A DNA stretch of 64,000 nt from Salvia splendens (lineage: Eukaryota > Streptophyta > Magnoliopsida > Lamiales > Lamiaceae), in NCBI RefSeq assembly GCF_004379255.2, contig NC_056042.1, forward strand, positions 32,281,928 to 32,345,927. Reading direction: 5' to 3'. Both the position numbers and the translations under genes were made by a program. Numbering within the stretch: position 1 is the first letter of the stretch; each line of letters starts with the position of its first letter. Below are positions 22,427 through 36,000 of the stretch, one piece after another. A model generated the notes under the pieces. The model searched no databases. It was not told the origin of the DNA and saw only the letters and a program-made list of their open reading frames with translations.

Positions 22427-23010
22427 TAGTCTGTTATGTCATTATATTGGGGTGAAGGTGCGATCGAAGTGGTACCCTTTTCTGCCTATCGTTTGCTACT
22501 CGTTGCTTGCTTGATTACATGTTCAATGGCTAGCCATTCTTTCTTGATTTTTGTGCTGCTTGGCTACACTTTTTTGGGTGTCTTCTTTTGAGTGTTGTGT
22601 TGTGCCGTGTCTTGGTTTTCTTTTTTGTTTTGTTTCGTTCTGTTTAAGTACACTGTATTAGGACAACTCGTTTGATGTAGGTTTTCTGTCGTTGTTGCTC
22701 TTTAGCTCACCATTCTTCGATTTAGTCTTTTATGCCATTATATTGGGGTGAAGGTGCGATCGAAGTGGTACCCTTTTCTGCCTATCGTTTGCTACTCGTT
22801 GCTTGCTTGATTACATGTTCAATGGCTAGCCCTTCTTTCTTGATTTTTGTGCTGCTTGGCTACACTTTTTTGGGTGTCTTCTTTTGGGTGTTGTGTTGTG
22901 CCGTGTCTTGTTTTTTTTTTGTTTCGTTCTGTTTAAGTACACTGTGTTAGGACAGCTCGTTTGAGGTAGGTTTTCTGTCGTTGTTGCTCTTTAGCTCACC
23001 ATTCTTCAAT
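22427..23010 (+). repeat. two-copy tandem duplication, about 292-bp unit
   Basis: Both units run from GATTTAGTCTxTTATGxCATT to TCTTTAGCTCACCATTCTTC with only a few changes (one T-tract is shortened in copy 2). The second unit continues into a TTGAGC...CTCATAAAAAAA tail at 23013-23040, so the pair may be an LINE 3' region duplicated in tandem. Open frames inside come from low-complexity T/G sequence. Confidence 0.75.
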
Positions 23011-23866
23011 TGGTTGAGCAGTGTTGTCTCATAAAAAAATTATTAGTTGAAATTAACTAATATTATATTCTTTCCACTATAAAAATATCAATTAAATATT
23101 TGCACTCTAAAAAGAGAAGATTGTCATCGCCTCAGCTTCGAGTCTTCGACTAGATAAATGTGATAGAACAAAAAAATATAAAGTTTGTTTGTCTAGAGAC
23201 AAATTTAAAAGTCACAAGCAAAAACAAAGGACCCAAAAAAAAGAGCGTTATTTAAGGTAATTATCTAAATCGACTTTTTTTTTCCTCATGATTTTCTTAA
23301 TTATTGAGCGACAAATAAAGAAATTTATTGTTGTTATGTAAACTCAAAAATATTCCCTGCTACAATACTCTGAAAATCTGTTTATTGGATTGTATGATTA
23401 ATAGTGCTAATCATGATCATATGAGTAAACTTAATAATTTCTGCTGTATAAATAGTTGACTATGATAGTTTAATTGTGTATTAAGAATTTTTAACAAATA
23501 TGACGGCGTGTGTTGCTCTAGGTATAGGACCACCTGATTGACGTACATTATAATTAAAATTAAGCAAATTAATAAGCATGGAGTACTATTCTTCCATTAA
23601 ATTGTGTAGTACGTTTAAAACTCTACAACCATGTACTACTCCCTATATATTCTTCAAGTATATTCTTTTTCCTGAAAATTATTTACATGCGATAGTTAAC
23701 ATCGATCATTTAAATTTCAATTAAAGATACGAGGGGTAAATCGTGCCCAATAAATTTTATGATAATTAAGACACAATTGCAATAATTTATTTGGATTGAG
23801 AGTCTTAAGACTCAAAAATCGACGAGAAGTTACATTTTGAAGGTGCACCATTTTTCAAACCGAGCC

Positions 23867-23867
<1 letters not shown>

Positions 23868-23937
<70 letters not shown>
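23868..23937. repeat. (AAT)n-(ATT)n palindromic microsatellite
   Basis: About 13 AAT units run straight into about 10 ATT units, so the tract is its own reverse complement and would form a hairpin. Confidence 0.9.
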
Positions 23938-25092
23938 GGAAGCGCTACTCATGAAAATTATGATTTGTATATTCATCGCAATTAGAGATTTAACAACTTG
24001 TGCAACATGTATGCACAAATAATAATTTATTGGGCAATTTTTTTACTATTTGTAAAATTTTGTGCAAAATGCTAGGACGACAAATAAATTAAATAGTATG
24101 AAGATGAAGATTTTTTTTGCTCTTCTTTAAACCCACTTCACAATATTCTCCAATTTATATTATCTCAATTCAACAATTTTTACTTTTTGAGATTTAACTA
24201 ATTAATTCCATTTAAATCCAAACGACTTATTTGGAGTACATTGAAAGGATGGGTTCATTAGCACGATTTTTTTATTTTTTTATTTCGCTCGCACATCAAC
24301 TTCTAATATACATTGCGACTTACATTATTTTCAGTGAGATTTTATGTTGCTTTTTCATTTTATAATCGAAAGTATCTCTCTAATATTATAACTAAATTAA
24401 AACGAAAAATCTCAATGGATCAGAATCAATATCATTAATTTGTCGTCTTAATTAATATTATTGGTGACAACTTCTAAAATTAGGCAACATGCACAAGTCA
24501 ATATGTGTAGACTGTTCCACATATAGGCTTTATCATTCTAAAACTAGTTCTATAAGTCCAAAGACAGTACTAATAATGCATGTTTGATTAAAGTATGCTT
24601 ACTTTGTAATTTTTTAATTGTAATTTGCATAAACGATCAAGTATATTTCACAGAATATGCCGTTATGGACAATTATTTGATCTTAAAATTAGTTGTAATA
24701 TACTAATATATAGTAGGAGGAACAACATGAACTCAATCGATTTTTATTGCAAATCAATAAATTAATTCAATCGTGATCTTCTAAGTTAAATTAGTACACC
24801 TCATTAATGAGCAGATAGCGCCTAGGATATTTATTTTCTGTTATTGTTAGGATGCAAACAGTCACAGTCAGAAAATAAGTAAAATTGCAAATAATATATA
24901 AAAGTGCTATTTTACCTCCATTAATATAATGCTTTTAGAAAATATCCTAAAATACATTTTGAGAATTTAGCGCAAAATATACAATATCATATTAATGTTG
25001 AAATTAAGTGTTCATCTACCAACTCTAATCGATTGCAATCAATGGCACCAATTCATTACCTATTATATTGATTGATTACCAGCATATACGTA

Positions 25093-25347
25093 CTACCTCC
25101 GTTTGCCATTAATTGGTTTAAATTGATGCGATTCGCACGAATTTTAATAAATGTAATAGAAAGTGAATGGAAAGTTAGTGAAATTTGAGTCATACTTTCA
25201 TATATTTTATTAGTTTTATAATAAAATGTGAATTATTGAAACATGGAATTTATTATTAAAATCAGTACCAAATAAATAACACAATTAGTTAATCACAAGA
25301 AAGAACTTGATACTATATTTAATCGCTGCTGACGGAGAGGGAGTATT
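25093..25347. mobile_element. Stowaway-type MITE
   Basis: Left TACTACCTCCGTTTGCC and right GACGGAGAGGGAGTA are inverted, with TA at both edges. The interior is AT-rich and non-coding. Confidence 0.6.
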
Positions 25348-26129
25348 TAGTTAGGAAGAATAAAGTTTCACTTTTACATATCAAAGGCTACAGTCTAACA
25401 TGTTTATTTTTGTGATGCACATGATAACTATTAAGTTGGAGACATTTATAAGTGTTAGTAATTAAAAAAAAAAAGAAGAAGAAATGATGACACTATTGAT
25501 ATAATTTACTGCACCGGTTATAGACTTACCTAAATTGCTTAACCAAATCAAGATTTTACTACATTGAAGATTGTATTTAACAAAGATAATTACCATGCAA
25601 GTGCTGATAAAGTGATATTTATGTAATGGGTTGATGTTTGCTACATCAACATGGGCCTAAATCCCTCAAGCTTTTTTAATGAGGGTCGAAAATATTTCAA
25701 ATTTATTATTTATAATAAATTAAAATTGTTCTGAACTTTAGTTTGCATTTCAAAAGGAAATATATTTGTTTACACATTAACTCCTTAGGATCAAATGACT
25801 CTTGGTCCAATAGGTGAATTATCTCACATAAAAATGTGAAATATAAAAATAATAACTGAACCTAGCTAGAGAGTTTGATTAGTCTCTCTTTCACGTAGCG
25901 GACACACTTTAATGAATTAGACCGTACCTAACTGAACCTTGTAAAATCTAGAATACTACCAGAGAATTTCATGTTTCAGCCGAATGCAGTACATCGAAGG
26001 GGACGAATGACTCACATATGAGCGGACATGCACGATACATACATAGTGTTGAAATATGTGAATATATAGTACTAGTACAAACTACAAAATGAAAAACTAA
26101 ATAGCCACAATATATCGCATGATGAAGTA

Positions 26130-26330
26130 TAAACACTTTTTTTTATGATAAGCAAACGCTCAAGCCACAAAATGGCGAGCTACAAAAAAGGAAAGCCAAA
26201 AGGCAAAGCTGCCAAAAAAATGAAACCCTCTACCTCACAGAAAAGGATCCAAAACAAGCAAAAAAACGACCTAAAAAAGCAGCCACACCAAAGATATAAA
26301 CACTTGCGCGATACATCCAATAAGATTTTA
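26130..26330 (-). mobile_element. possible LINE-like 3' tail, minus strand
   Basis: The minus strand ends in GCTTGAGCGTTTGCTTATCA followed by a run of A. This resembles the tails at 21658 and 23013. The plus-strand lysine-rich frame (26145-26384) comes from the A/G-rich composition and is not called as a gene. Confidence 0.35.
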
Positions 26331-29309
26331 ACTGCACTTATATTAGAAACTAAAAACTATACAATTTTCATTAATTCTATTTAAACTAATTAACATCTGT
26401 ATTTTTTATTTTATTTTTGGTATATGAGTGGTTCCATTGGGATAAAATAAATAATTAAATTTGATTTTTATATTAGTTTGATTTGGAAATTGGAATGAAG
26501 TGTAGTCATTATCTAATTCTAGCCATTGTGGGTAGATCAAGAAAGTAATAATGCAAATGATTCGAAGACCAAAACCAAACGTGCAGGCCATTGTAGAATA
26601 TTCTCCTCCCAACAACCACTGATTTTCTTTGCTTACTTCATCTTACCATTAATCTATGGTTTCAAAATCTAAGATTTTGGTAGCTCAATATCCTTTTATA
26701 ATAATAATATTGCTAGTGTCCCATAAATTTATTCATGCATTTGCATGTTTTTTTAATGTCTAACGTCATTTTATTAAACCAAGATCGTGCGTTGGTTGTA
26801 TCGCTGATCTGGCGACATCAATAATAATAATAATAATAAAAATAATTTAGAGTGAAATAATCATGATATATTTATATGATCTTACATTTATTACTATAAT
26901 AATTTTACAATCAGGATGTTTTTTAGTCATTAATTGGTTATATTTGGCCTACAATTGAAGTAATCATTAAATTTCTTAGTTGAGAATTGAATTTTGCCTG
27001 CTAATTCACAACCATAAAACTTCTTAGTCGTTTTCTTTTGTTAGGAATTGTTTTAATTATTATAATAATCGAATGCATATATACTTTGAGTGATATTAAC
27101 TCATAACTTAAGTATTCCTTCCACCTCCATACATTCTATTACTGTGCAATGTAATTCATTTAGTGAGATATGTATATAGTTTTGTTTATATTACGATCGA
27201 AATACTCGTCTAGATACTCAAGCCGGACATAACAAATTATATATAGCATGATCACGCAATAGTACTATGTCTTGAAAACTATATTTAATAAATTCCTATT
27301 AATGTCATAAATTCTTGTAGCTTGTGGATTTCTGATGGAATATTTCCTTGTGCTTTATTATGTATACATTATAATTTTGATAAGAATATTAGGACTTCAA
27401 TATTGTTTCTTGGTCCATTTGATAGCTTAAAAACAAGGTAATTTTCAAAAGATGTTGAGAAAATCTTATTCTTTGGAGGTAAGGATCATGGATTAAAGCT
27501 TGTTGTCCGAATTTTCCATTTCTACTGAGTCAAGTGAGTAAGGAGCTGCCCAAAGTCAGAAGATGGCCAGGAAAAATCGATAAACCATCACTTTGTTGCT
27601 AAGGTGACTCTTCATTGTACTCTTGCCTTCTGATTCGCTATTTGAGCGCGGGTTGTTGGATGTTTGGGTGTTGCATATATATATGTTGTCTCTTATAATC
27701 CGGTCTTGTTAATTTGAGTGTCTTTTGATTTCGCCATAGTTTTTTATTCTGATTGTTGTTTTTTGTTTACTTAACTCACTTCGGTCTTCTTTATTTCACT
27801 TTCTCATGAAAAAACAATAGCCTACCCGATCTCCGTTAACCCTAAGACATAAATGTAGAGATATTTCGCTTTTGGCAAATATTAATATTGATACTAATTC
27901 AAAATAAAATTCGCTCTCTTAGATTTTTTTGTTACAACCTCAATAGTCCGGACCTTTGGTCGATATTAATCATATTATCGATAGTTATAGTTCGGAAAAC
28001 AATTAAACTGCTCAACATGCATTATTTTAACAAATATTTTTAATTAAGTTATTCTAGTTTATATAATTCCAATCAATAAATTACACAATTTTGGAATCTC
28101 CAAAAGTAGAATAAACGACTAACTTCATGGGAATGATGGGGTATTTGTTTTATAGTTTGAACCATCTAGACATTACAATATAGAAACTAATTGAGAGAAC
28201 TCATTAATATTGTTTGTATAATACAAATATAAAATTGTTAATAGTGTTTACAATTACCAATGTTGACAATGATGTAATCCTATATAAAAATGATTTCGAC
28301 GCGTATTTGAAATCGAAGCAAGAAAATCGGCGAAAATCTTGGGGGTCTAATGTTTGAGGGAATTAGCAACTCGATTTCGTTTCTTCTTTTTTATTATCAT
28401 TGCTTTTTTCCCTACTTTTTTTTATGGGTTTTGCCTTGATAAATTAGTTGACCATTTTTGCCCTTTTTTCAGTGTGATTGAAGGTCGTCTTTATCCTATG
28501 TTTGTTGTCTTGCGATGTTTGATTTTTCATGGATTCAAAATTCGACTTGATAGAATATTTCCATTCAATTACTTAATATATTTTCTACTTCAATGTAATG
28601 TTAAATGGTGAATAATTCATGAATTTGAAATGGTGATTTAGGTGAAACCAGCTGACTCGAATATTACAGCGGACTTGAATATGAGATCTTTAGCTTCAGA
28701 CATTAACTACTCTATCACTAAATCAATATGCACATATATAATGATTAGAATTTTAGTTTTACCATATATATAGTTTGATGATTTAGGATAAACCTTCCAA
28801 TTCAACGTTTGTGGGATGTAATAATAAGCTCAATAGTAATCATATTTGCTATGCTAACATATGAAGTACTACTACTAATGTCTAATAGTCGACCAGGTTC
28901 AGTGAATCAGCCAATAGAAATGTGAAGAAATAAAATAATCTCAGTGGATATGGCGCCATTAATGGAATCCCTCGTACTATTGTATTGCATCACAAAATCA
29001 AAATATTTTTGGCTCGTTATTATTATAATTTCAGTGTTTACTTTGAATTATATGAAAAATAATTAGAAAAATATTTAGATTATGTTCTCTATTATTAATT
29101 CTGATGAATTTATCATTTAAGTTATTGATCACTTTTTTTATCATCCAACGTTAATTCAGAAACAGAATAATGAATTGGCTTTTTGAATTTCTCGATATAA
29201 GTGTCAGAACAACGCTGTTTGGAGATCTATCCGAAAATTAAAATTATAACAAAATCCGAGAAAATTCTTTCATTCTCAATTATCCAAGCAAGAACTTTAT
29301 GTAAGAGTT
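26331..29309. other. gene-poor AT-rich stretch
   Basis: It contains a short AAT tract at 26819-26838 and, at about 27480-27820, a T/G-rich segment ending TTTCTCATGAAAAAACA that could be another LINE-like tail. No gene recognised. Confidence 0.35.
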
Positions 29310-29312
29310 TAA

Positions 29313-30104
29313 GAGCATCCACAACCGTACTCTTACCAGCGGCACGGTTGTGGGCCCGGGCGGTACTATTCATGCCTGCTCTCTGTCAAGAGCACAACAC
29401 CCACAACTGTGCTCTTCCGCAAGGACGAGCACAATTAATATAAAATTCAATTACACAAAAACATTTTCATAATACTAAAATTCATTAAAAAAACCACAAT
29501 AAAAATAACAAATTACAAATAAAATAAAAAGACATAATTAAAATCCTAAAAATTAAAAATTACATAATTAAAATACTAAAAATTAAAAATTACATAATTA
29601 AACTCCTAAAAATTAAAAATTACATAATTATTGGCTAATATAACCCGAGGAAGACTACGCATCCGGCGGCACCAACCCCAATTGTTTTTGGATATGAGAG
29701 ATTGATGATGAGAATGGATATGAGAGATTGATGATGAGAATTGTGTAGTGAAAGTGTGAATTTTTTGGAGTGAAATTGAGGGTATTTATAGATGAAAGTG
29801 TGTATTTTTGGGGAAAAATGGTTATAAACGGATATAATTTTTTGGGGAAGTGAAAAATTTTTTTTTTATTTTTTATCGATTTTTTTAATAAAAATCCGAT
29901 TTTTAAAAAAAAATAAAAAAATGTTTGAAACCAACGGCTATGCCGTTGGCGAATCAGAGACCGCCACGTGTGCGTCCGCTGGCACGGACGTGCTCGATAC
30001 ATCGAGCAGCGCCGTGCCAGCGGCGCGGTTGCAGCGGTGGCGGTCCTTCGCCTTGCCGCTGGCACGGACGGCGGTGGCGCCAACCGCCACCGCTGCGGAT
30101 GCTC
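29313..30104 (-). mobile_element. PIF/Harbinger internal-deletion derivative (element H2)
   Basis: The ends GAGCATCCACAACCGTACTC and (inverted) GAGCATCCGCAGCGGTGGCG are bounded by TAA at 29310-29312 and 30105-30107. The interior matches element H3 (56217-58079) in opposite orientation: the left part holds the H3 3' end (TGTGCTCTTCCGCAAGGACG, then the AATTACATAATTAAAA-rich trailer) and the right part holds its 5' subterminal region (ATGCCGTTGGC, ATCGAGCAGCGCCGTGCCAG). Most of the accessory gene is deleted. Confidence 0.8.
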
Positions 30105-31388
30105 TAAGCACCAAAAGAAGAATTGAGATTTTTTCTGATCGGAGATCAGAGTGTTTTTCCTTGGAGATGGGAAATCTCGAAATGCAAGAACCTTCTCCAA
30201 TTGGAAAAATATCTTCATTTTGATTCTTGGCATGCTTAAAATGAAAATGTGCTTTTGAAACATTTTCGAGCAATGCTAAAAGATTACAGTGACAAAATAG
30301 GACTCTTTCTTAGGGAATAAACTATGATGGATAAACCTTAGCTATGCAAGCTCTATGTGATGATGACTCCAATCTAAAACTTATTAGATGAATGAGAAGT
30401 GTCTTATCGATTAAATTGTACTTCATTGTCTATTAGGGATGATGCAATCATTATATTGTTTAAATAAAATAAATGGTAGTATATTTCTCGGAACCCTCCA
30501 ATCATGGCAGATATCCAAGAGTATTAACGTTAATGATAATGCAAAATTTCTATTTTTCAATAAGCTTATTTTCTATTTAGGTTTGAAGGATTGGAGACAG
30601 AAGCTAAGTATAAAATGATTATGTCTGCTCATAGCTTTCTTAGTTATTATATATCAGTCTCACACCCCCACGATCACTTCTCATCTGCCTAATATATTTA
30701 TGTATAATTTTCTTTGGATTAATCATGACCAGAATTGTTTAATATTTTAGACAAAGACTTGCACGTTGTGTGCCAGGTGTCGCTCCAATAACCCCAATCC
30801 GAACATTATATTTTGGTTAAATTTCTTGCCATCAACAATAATTAAATATTAACCATATGTCACTCAGTTACTCATTTGATTAAAAGATGCTAGTCCCTTG
30901 AATCACAGTTTTTAGTTAAATTCTAATAAATCATATAGTAAAAGTTTAAAAATAAAATATTAAATCATATATTTTTAATTTCTCAATAAAAATATCTTTG
31001 ATGATGCTGAAATGAAGTTGTTTAATTAAAATAAGAAAGGAACTGCGAAGAAAATAATTTAAAACTTATTTGATTCAATTAACGTTATTTTTAAGTATTA
31101 TCAGAAGACGTCGTTGTGTATACTGGTGGACTGTGAAAAATAAAGTGTGACTTTATTACCGAGTAATATAATATTAATTTTCATTCCCGCTTTGAGCTTA
31201 ATCTGTTGTTTTAAGTGCCCCAAAGGTTGCATATTATTAATTATCTTCATTATTTGCTTGAATCAGTCCTCTATGAGTTGTCACATATTTAATTCTTCAA
31301 TTCTTTTTTTTATGTCACTATTTAACTAAGATATTTAAATATTGGTATTATCGTTTACATACCTCACCAATAATTGGATAGCTACAAC

Positions 31389-31396
31389 TATATATA
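31389..31396 (+). promoter_or_regulatory. TATA box of the bHLH gene
   Basis: TATATAAA lies 92 bases upstream of the ATG at 31488. Confidence 0.6.
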
Positions 31397-31487
31397 AATA
31401 CCTGTACTAGTTTGTGATCAACACAAGGCAGTTTGCAATTAACAATTCTCATATTCATTTTCCTGACTTGAAAACACAAGAATTAAT

Positions 31488-32920
31488 ATGGAATACGAAA
31501 TGCCTCAAGTAGAGTGGAACGGAGTGATGTGCTCAGACGAGGAGGCCGAGTTCATGTCGCAGCTCCTAGGGAACTTCACTCTCCCGAATGAGTTCCCGGC
31601 CACTTTTCCGGCCAGCCGGGGCATTGATGAGGCCACAATGTGTTCATTATCACAAGGGAGTAGTAGTGGTTTTAGTAGTGGCTTTGATCACTTCCCCTTC
31701 TCCAATCTCTCTCCACACACACCTACTTCTCTCCCTAACAACAATTTGATCACATTAATGGATTACTGCACCAACGATTTCTTGAACCGGGACGACAGCT
31801 CACAGTCGTCTAAACACGAACAAACGATGAAGGTCGAGGAGAAGATTAGCCACTCCAAGAAAAGATCTCGTGTCCCTTGTCAAGTAAGTAGTGCTAGGTT
31901 CAAAACATAATTTTTGCACTAATTTTTTTAAATTGAATTTTATTTTCTTACATTTGATGCAATGGCAGATTCCAAGGAGCAACAAGAGCATGAAATGCAG
32001 CAATGAAGATAACCCTAACATTAGCAGCAATGCAGTGGTTTGTAGAAAGCAGCAGTCCTCGAGCAGCTGCTGCTCAGAAGATGAGTCGAATGAGGTCATT
32101 GGGACGACTTCCTGCTCCGGTTCCAAGGGCGGGCGGGCTCCCAATCCCAGTGGCAAAACACGTGCCAGTAGGGGTTCGGCTACCGATCCACAGAGCCTCT
32201 ATGCAAGGGTATACATTCTCAAGTGAACTAATAAAATATTATTTTTCCTATCATAAAGAAAAAAAATAGTCATTGCGACGTAAAAAAAGGATAAAATTAA
32301 ACGTTCTAGCGATTTTACCCTTGCTATTATAGTAAACGCAACTAATCACGAAATTTCAAATTTATTCAAATTTTATGCAAAAAGTTATGCACACACTATT
32401 AGTGATTTGAATCGCCTAAAAATATATTTTTTATAAAATATAGAAAATACAGCTCGTACCAATATTTTTTCCTGGATTCGTTCCTGTGTTAAAACGTACA
32501 TTGATTTACTCGTGCAGAAAAGAAGAGAGAGAATCAACGAGAGGCTCAGAATCTTGCAAACCCTAGTCCCCAATGGAACAAAAGTAAGCATTGCACAAAT
32601 ACAATTTCATATATATGTAAATATAACTCTTTTTTCCCAAGGAAATGAGGCTAAAAGAAATTCCGATTTATGATCTTAGGTTGACATCAGCACGATGCTG
32701 GAAGAGGCTGTCGAGTACGTGAAGTTCTTGCAACTCCAGATTAAGGTATTTGCGAAACCCTAATTTTATCAATCTAAAACGACGAAGTTTTGTTTGGATT
32801 TGTAAGTTGTAACACTTTCGGTTTATGCAGCTGTTGAGCTCCGATGATCAATGGATGTATGCTCCGATTGCCTACAATGGCATGGACATTGGACTCAATT
32901 TGAGACAACAATCTTCGTGA
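31488..32920 (+). CDS. RSL: RSL-class bHLH transcription factor (root hair defective six-like)
   Basis: Five exons by splice sites and frame: 31488-31883, 31969-32208, 32518-32583, 32680-32745, 32831-32920, giving 285 residues. Every intron is GT-AG. The N-terminal half is acidic and serine-rich. The basic region and helix-loop-helix span about residues 193-250: [12 protein letters not shown] at the end of exon 2, [14 protein letters not shown] in exon 3, [20 protein letters not shown] in exon 4. The C-terminus has [20 protein letters not shown], diagnostic of the RSL group in subfamily VIIIc. The usual E-box-contacting Glu is Ala in the basic region, as in this subfamily. Arabidopsis RSL2 and RSL4 drive root-hair elongation downstream of RHD6/RSL1 and auxin; the tail favours the RSL2/RSL4 class. 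No damage is visible. Confidence 0.92.
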
Positions 32921-34313
32921 AGAAAACATATCAAAATCTTTGATGTTTTTTTTTTCTTTTTATTGCATGAAGATTAAATAATTAGTGCATAACATAAAGA
33001 GCGGCGGGTTGTATCTGAGGAAGGCTTATAATATTCATCATTCTTGTTTATTAATTGAAACCAAAAATCACTGGCTCATGTTTGAACTTCATGAATCGGA
33101 CATATGTTTTTTTTTAATTTTTAATTTTTTTAATTTTTTTTATGGTGAGAGCCATGATGATGGAATTGTATAGGTTGTGATTAAACAGTGGGATTACTGT
33201 TTTGTATATGTATAATAGCTGGAATTTGGTTTTATACCGTGAGTCAATTGTTATTCTTTTGTACTACTACTATTAAATTGTCATTTTATTGCATGCCATT
33301 ATTTGTGTCTAGCTATTTGATAATTGTGAATTTGTATTTCCCAAATTGTGTGAAGCACATGAATATAAAAACATATTTCTAGTTAAAATGTAGAAAGTAT
33401 TGTTATCGTGCAACAAACAATGCATGATTGAATTTGAACTATACATAATGGCGGCTTGATTGGGGAGATTAGGGTTAATTTATGTTCCTTTTTCCCTCTT
33501 ACATTGAAAAAACAAATAAAAATGAAAGCGCATTTCGTTACTTTTCAAAACTGAAAATTTTGTACTGAGATCTTAGGGGAAAAATTAAAACTTTGGGAAT
33601 TAAAAAAATAAAATAAATTGAGGACATTTTGTAAAAGAAACTAAAGTTTGGGAATTAGATCCATATGTTGTTGGGAAATAAATTCACGTAAAGTAAATAT
33701 GCCATTATTTTAAGTTCCGATAATTTTTTCAAGAAGTTAAAAATTCAAATATCACCCAAAACAATTTTGTTTACACTCATAAAAGCATCATCTTTCTTAT
33801 ATTTACAGGTTTGTTCACATGCATAATTCGACGTGTCGCGTTGAATTCAATTCAGGAGAAAATCAAATCCGTAGTAATCAAGTTTTAAGTCCGTGAAAAG
33901 TACCAAATTTCGGTCATTATTTGTGGTTTTAGGAATAATTACTCCTATAATTAATTAGCTATCATTCTTTTTTGAGAAAAAAAAGGGCATCTAATAACAC
34001 CATGTTTTACATATTTGTATCATATGCGATCACTGTAACAAATTTACCTTATAAGGACAAAATAAACAAAATAAATAGAGACATATTACTTGCATTGAAA
34101 TCTTTAAAAAAATTGTCAAAATTGAGGGTGCAAAGAAAAGTACGTGGTCTACGTTGAAGACACAATTGTCCCTTACACATTAATCTCTCCTTCTTTTTTC
34201 TAAGAATGCTTTTGTTTCTTAATTTTAGTTGGGATGCCAAAATTGAAAACTCTTTCGTCTTGAATTGACAAAAAATGTCCTTAATCTTTCATGCACTATG
34301 TACTTATAATCCT
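32921..34313. other. bHLH 3' flank and AT-rich spacer
   Basis: The first 250 bases are probably the 3' UTR of the bHLH gene. The remainder shows no gene or transposon end. Confidence 0.4.
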
Positions 34314-34568
34314 TACTACAACACAAAATACCGTCGAGAACATTTTTAATGCACTCAAGGACGCTAATTTGTGTTTCAAAATATACTACCAACGGTTCAA
34401 AAAACGTCCTTATTATTGGTGCCCCAACTAAAATTAGAGGACGCAGATGTAAGCATCCTAAAAAGCAAAAGATTAAGTTAATTTGTCCTAAATTGTTGTT
34501 ATTATTTAAAATTTTAAACGCAAGTACGTCTTAATTTTTGTGTCCTTAAAAATAAGTTTTTTGTAGTG
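34314..34568 (+). mobile_element. CACTA-like MITE copy 2
   Basis: The left end TACTACAACACAAAATA and right end TTTTTTGTAGTG are inverted CACTACAA-type termini. The interior aligns with 4372-4620. At about 255 bases it is non-coding. Confidence 0.55.
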
Positions 34569-36000
34569 TACGTTAAATATGTGGATCGAAATCTAATTGA
34601 ACAATTAAGGGAGATTTTCGTACAATTCTTCCCCTATACATAAAGTGATAAGATAATGAATATGAATAAATAAGAACGATATATGTAAAGACTATATCGA
34701 TGATTCAGTCATTTGTCGATCAATCACTTGTAACTAAAATTACGTCGATTGAGATTGGAACTTGTTGAATTGAAAGAAGAAGAAAAAGGAAAGACAATAA
34801 AAATGTTAGAATCTGCGCTCTTTTGTAAAGAAAAAATAATCGAAAAAAGAAATTTTTTTAACTCCATTCATAAAAAAGTAAAACGAATAGAAAAAATACT
34901 CCTATATATCAAATTAAAGATCTTTAAATGATCTTTCATTTAAAATACATATGGTATTTTACCCGGAATAAATAGTATTAAAAAAATCTGTTTAAATGAG
35001 GAAAAATAACAAGAAAATTAATTGAGATGTAACTAATTGGAGATTTTGGAATTGTATATAAAAAATTAAAAGGAAGTGTTCTGATCATGTCAATGTTGTA
35101 ACATTATTGCAATACAATACAATACATCATCAATATAAAAAGGTCAGTTTAGCTAGGTTTGGCTCGGATAGGAATTCTGGGTTCATGTCATCATTATTAG
35201 AATATTAAAACTTAACAAATCTGATACTATAAAATTAATCAAACCGTTCAATCTAGATTCAAATCTATAGTACTCATTCAATTAATTCCAGATGATTTTG
35301 ATGTCCACACACCACACTCACAAGTTATGAATCTTGGACCAAGTAGTTGATCAAATGGTATCTCATTAATTAGGATTGATTATTATGATACTAATCATTC
35401 ATCCATATTAATTCAACCACCAGTCCTTATACAACTGAGATTTAATTTTATTTGACCTACATTTGTACGTACACGAACTTGTTTAAATACAATAATCTTG
35501 ATTTTAAGCAACAATTAAATCTGGGCTCTAATTATCAAGCCAGGAGGGGGCAGCCCTGGCAGTTAAGAGAACCTAATTTCCTCTTAAAATCAATACTTTT
35601 TTTTAATTGTAACTGGAGAGGAAAATGAACCAATAAGAATATACGATCTGGACATATTAATAAAGTGTGAATAAATTCTTGATTCAGATTTGGACCCATA
35701 ATACTGATATGAAAAAAGTATCTCTCCATGTAATATTTATAGACTTTCTCATCAAGATCCATGTCTTAATGTATAATATATATCTAAATAAAAAAAATAA
35801 CCGGCAACATGGGTTTGATTAGTTATAAAAATGCTCCACCAATGATTAATAAATGTAGACATAGATATTCCCTTCAAATACAATATCATTATAATGCATA
35901 TGAACTACACTTCATCAAGTTCAATAATAATAATATAATTATTTATTATTATGAGTATTCGATATTCATTGAAATGGTAAATTTATAAGCCTTAGGATCC
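34569..36000. other. AT-rich intergenic stretch
   Basis: No convincing gene. A minus-strand frame of 75 codons at 35535-35762 has no recognised domain and no supporting promoter or splice context. A short GC-rich stem (GCCAGG...CCTGGC) sits at about 35540-35560. Confidence 0.35.

Larger units (their letters stand above)
23041..26130. other. gene-poor AT-rich stretch
   Basis: Apart from the AAT/ATT palindrome and a Stowaway-type MITE listed separately, I see no coding frame, RNA gene or transposon terminus. Confidence 0.4.

Noticed and set aside
26145..26384. Lysine-rich frame resembling a ribosomal or nucleolar protein
   Set aside because: A/G-rich composition produces the lysines; it overlaps a likely minus-strand LINE tail, and no conserved motif is present.
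31891..32269. Two overlapping frames in the bHLH locus
   Set aside because: One reads exon 2 with intron on both sides, the other is out of frame; the five-exon model gives the conserved RSL protein.
34749..34931. Lys/Glu-rich frame of 60 codons
   Set aside because: Starts at a non-ATG-supported position in A-rich DNA, with no promoter or conservation evidence.
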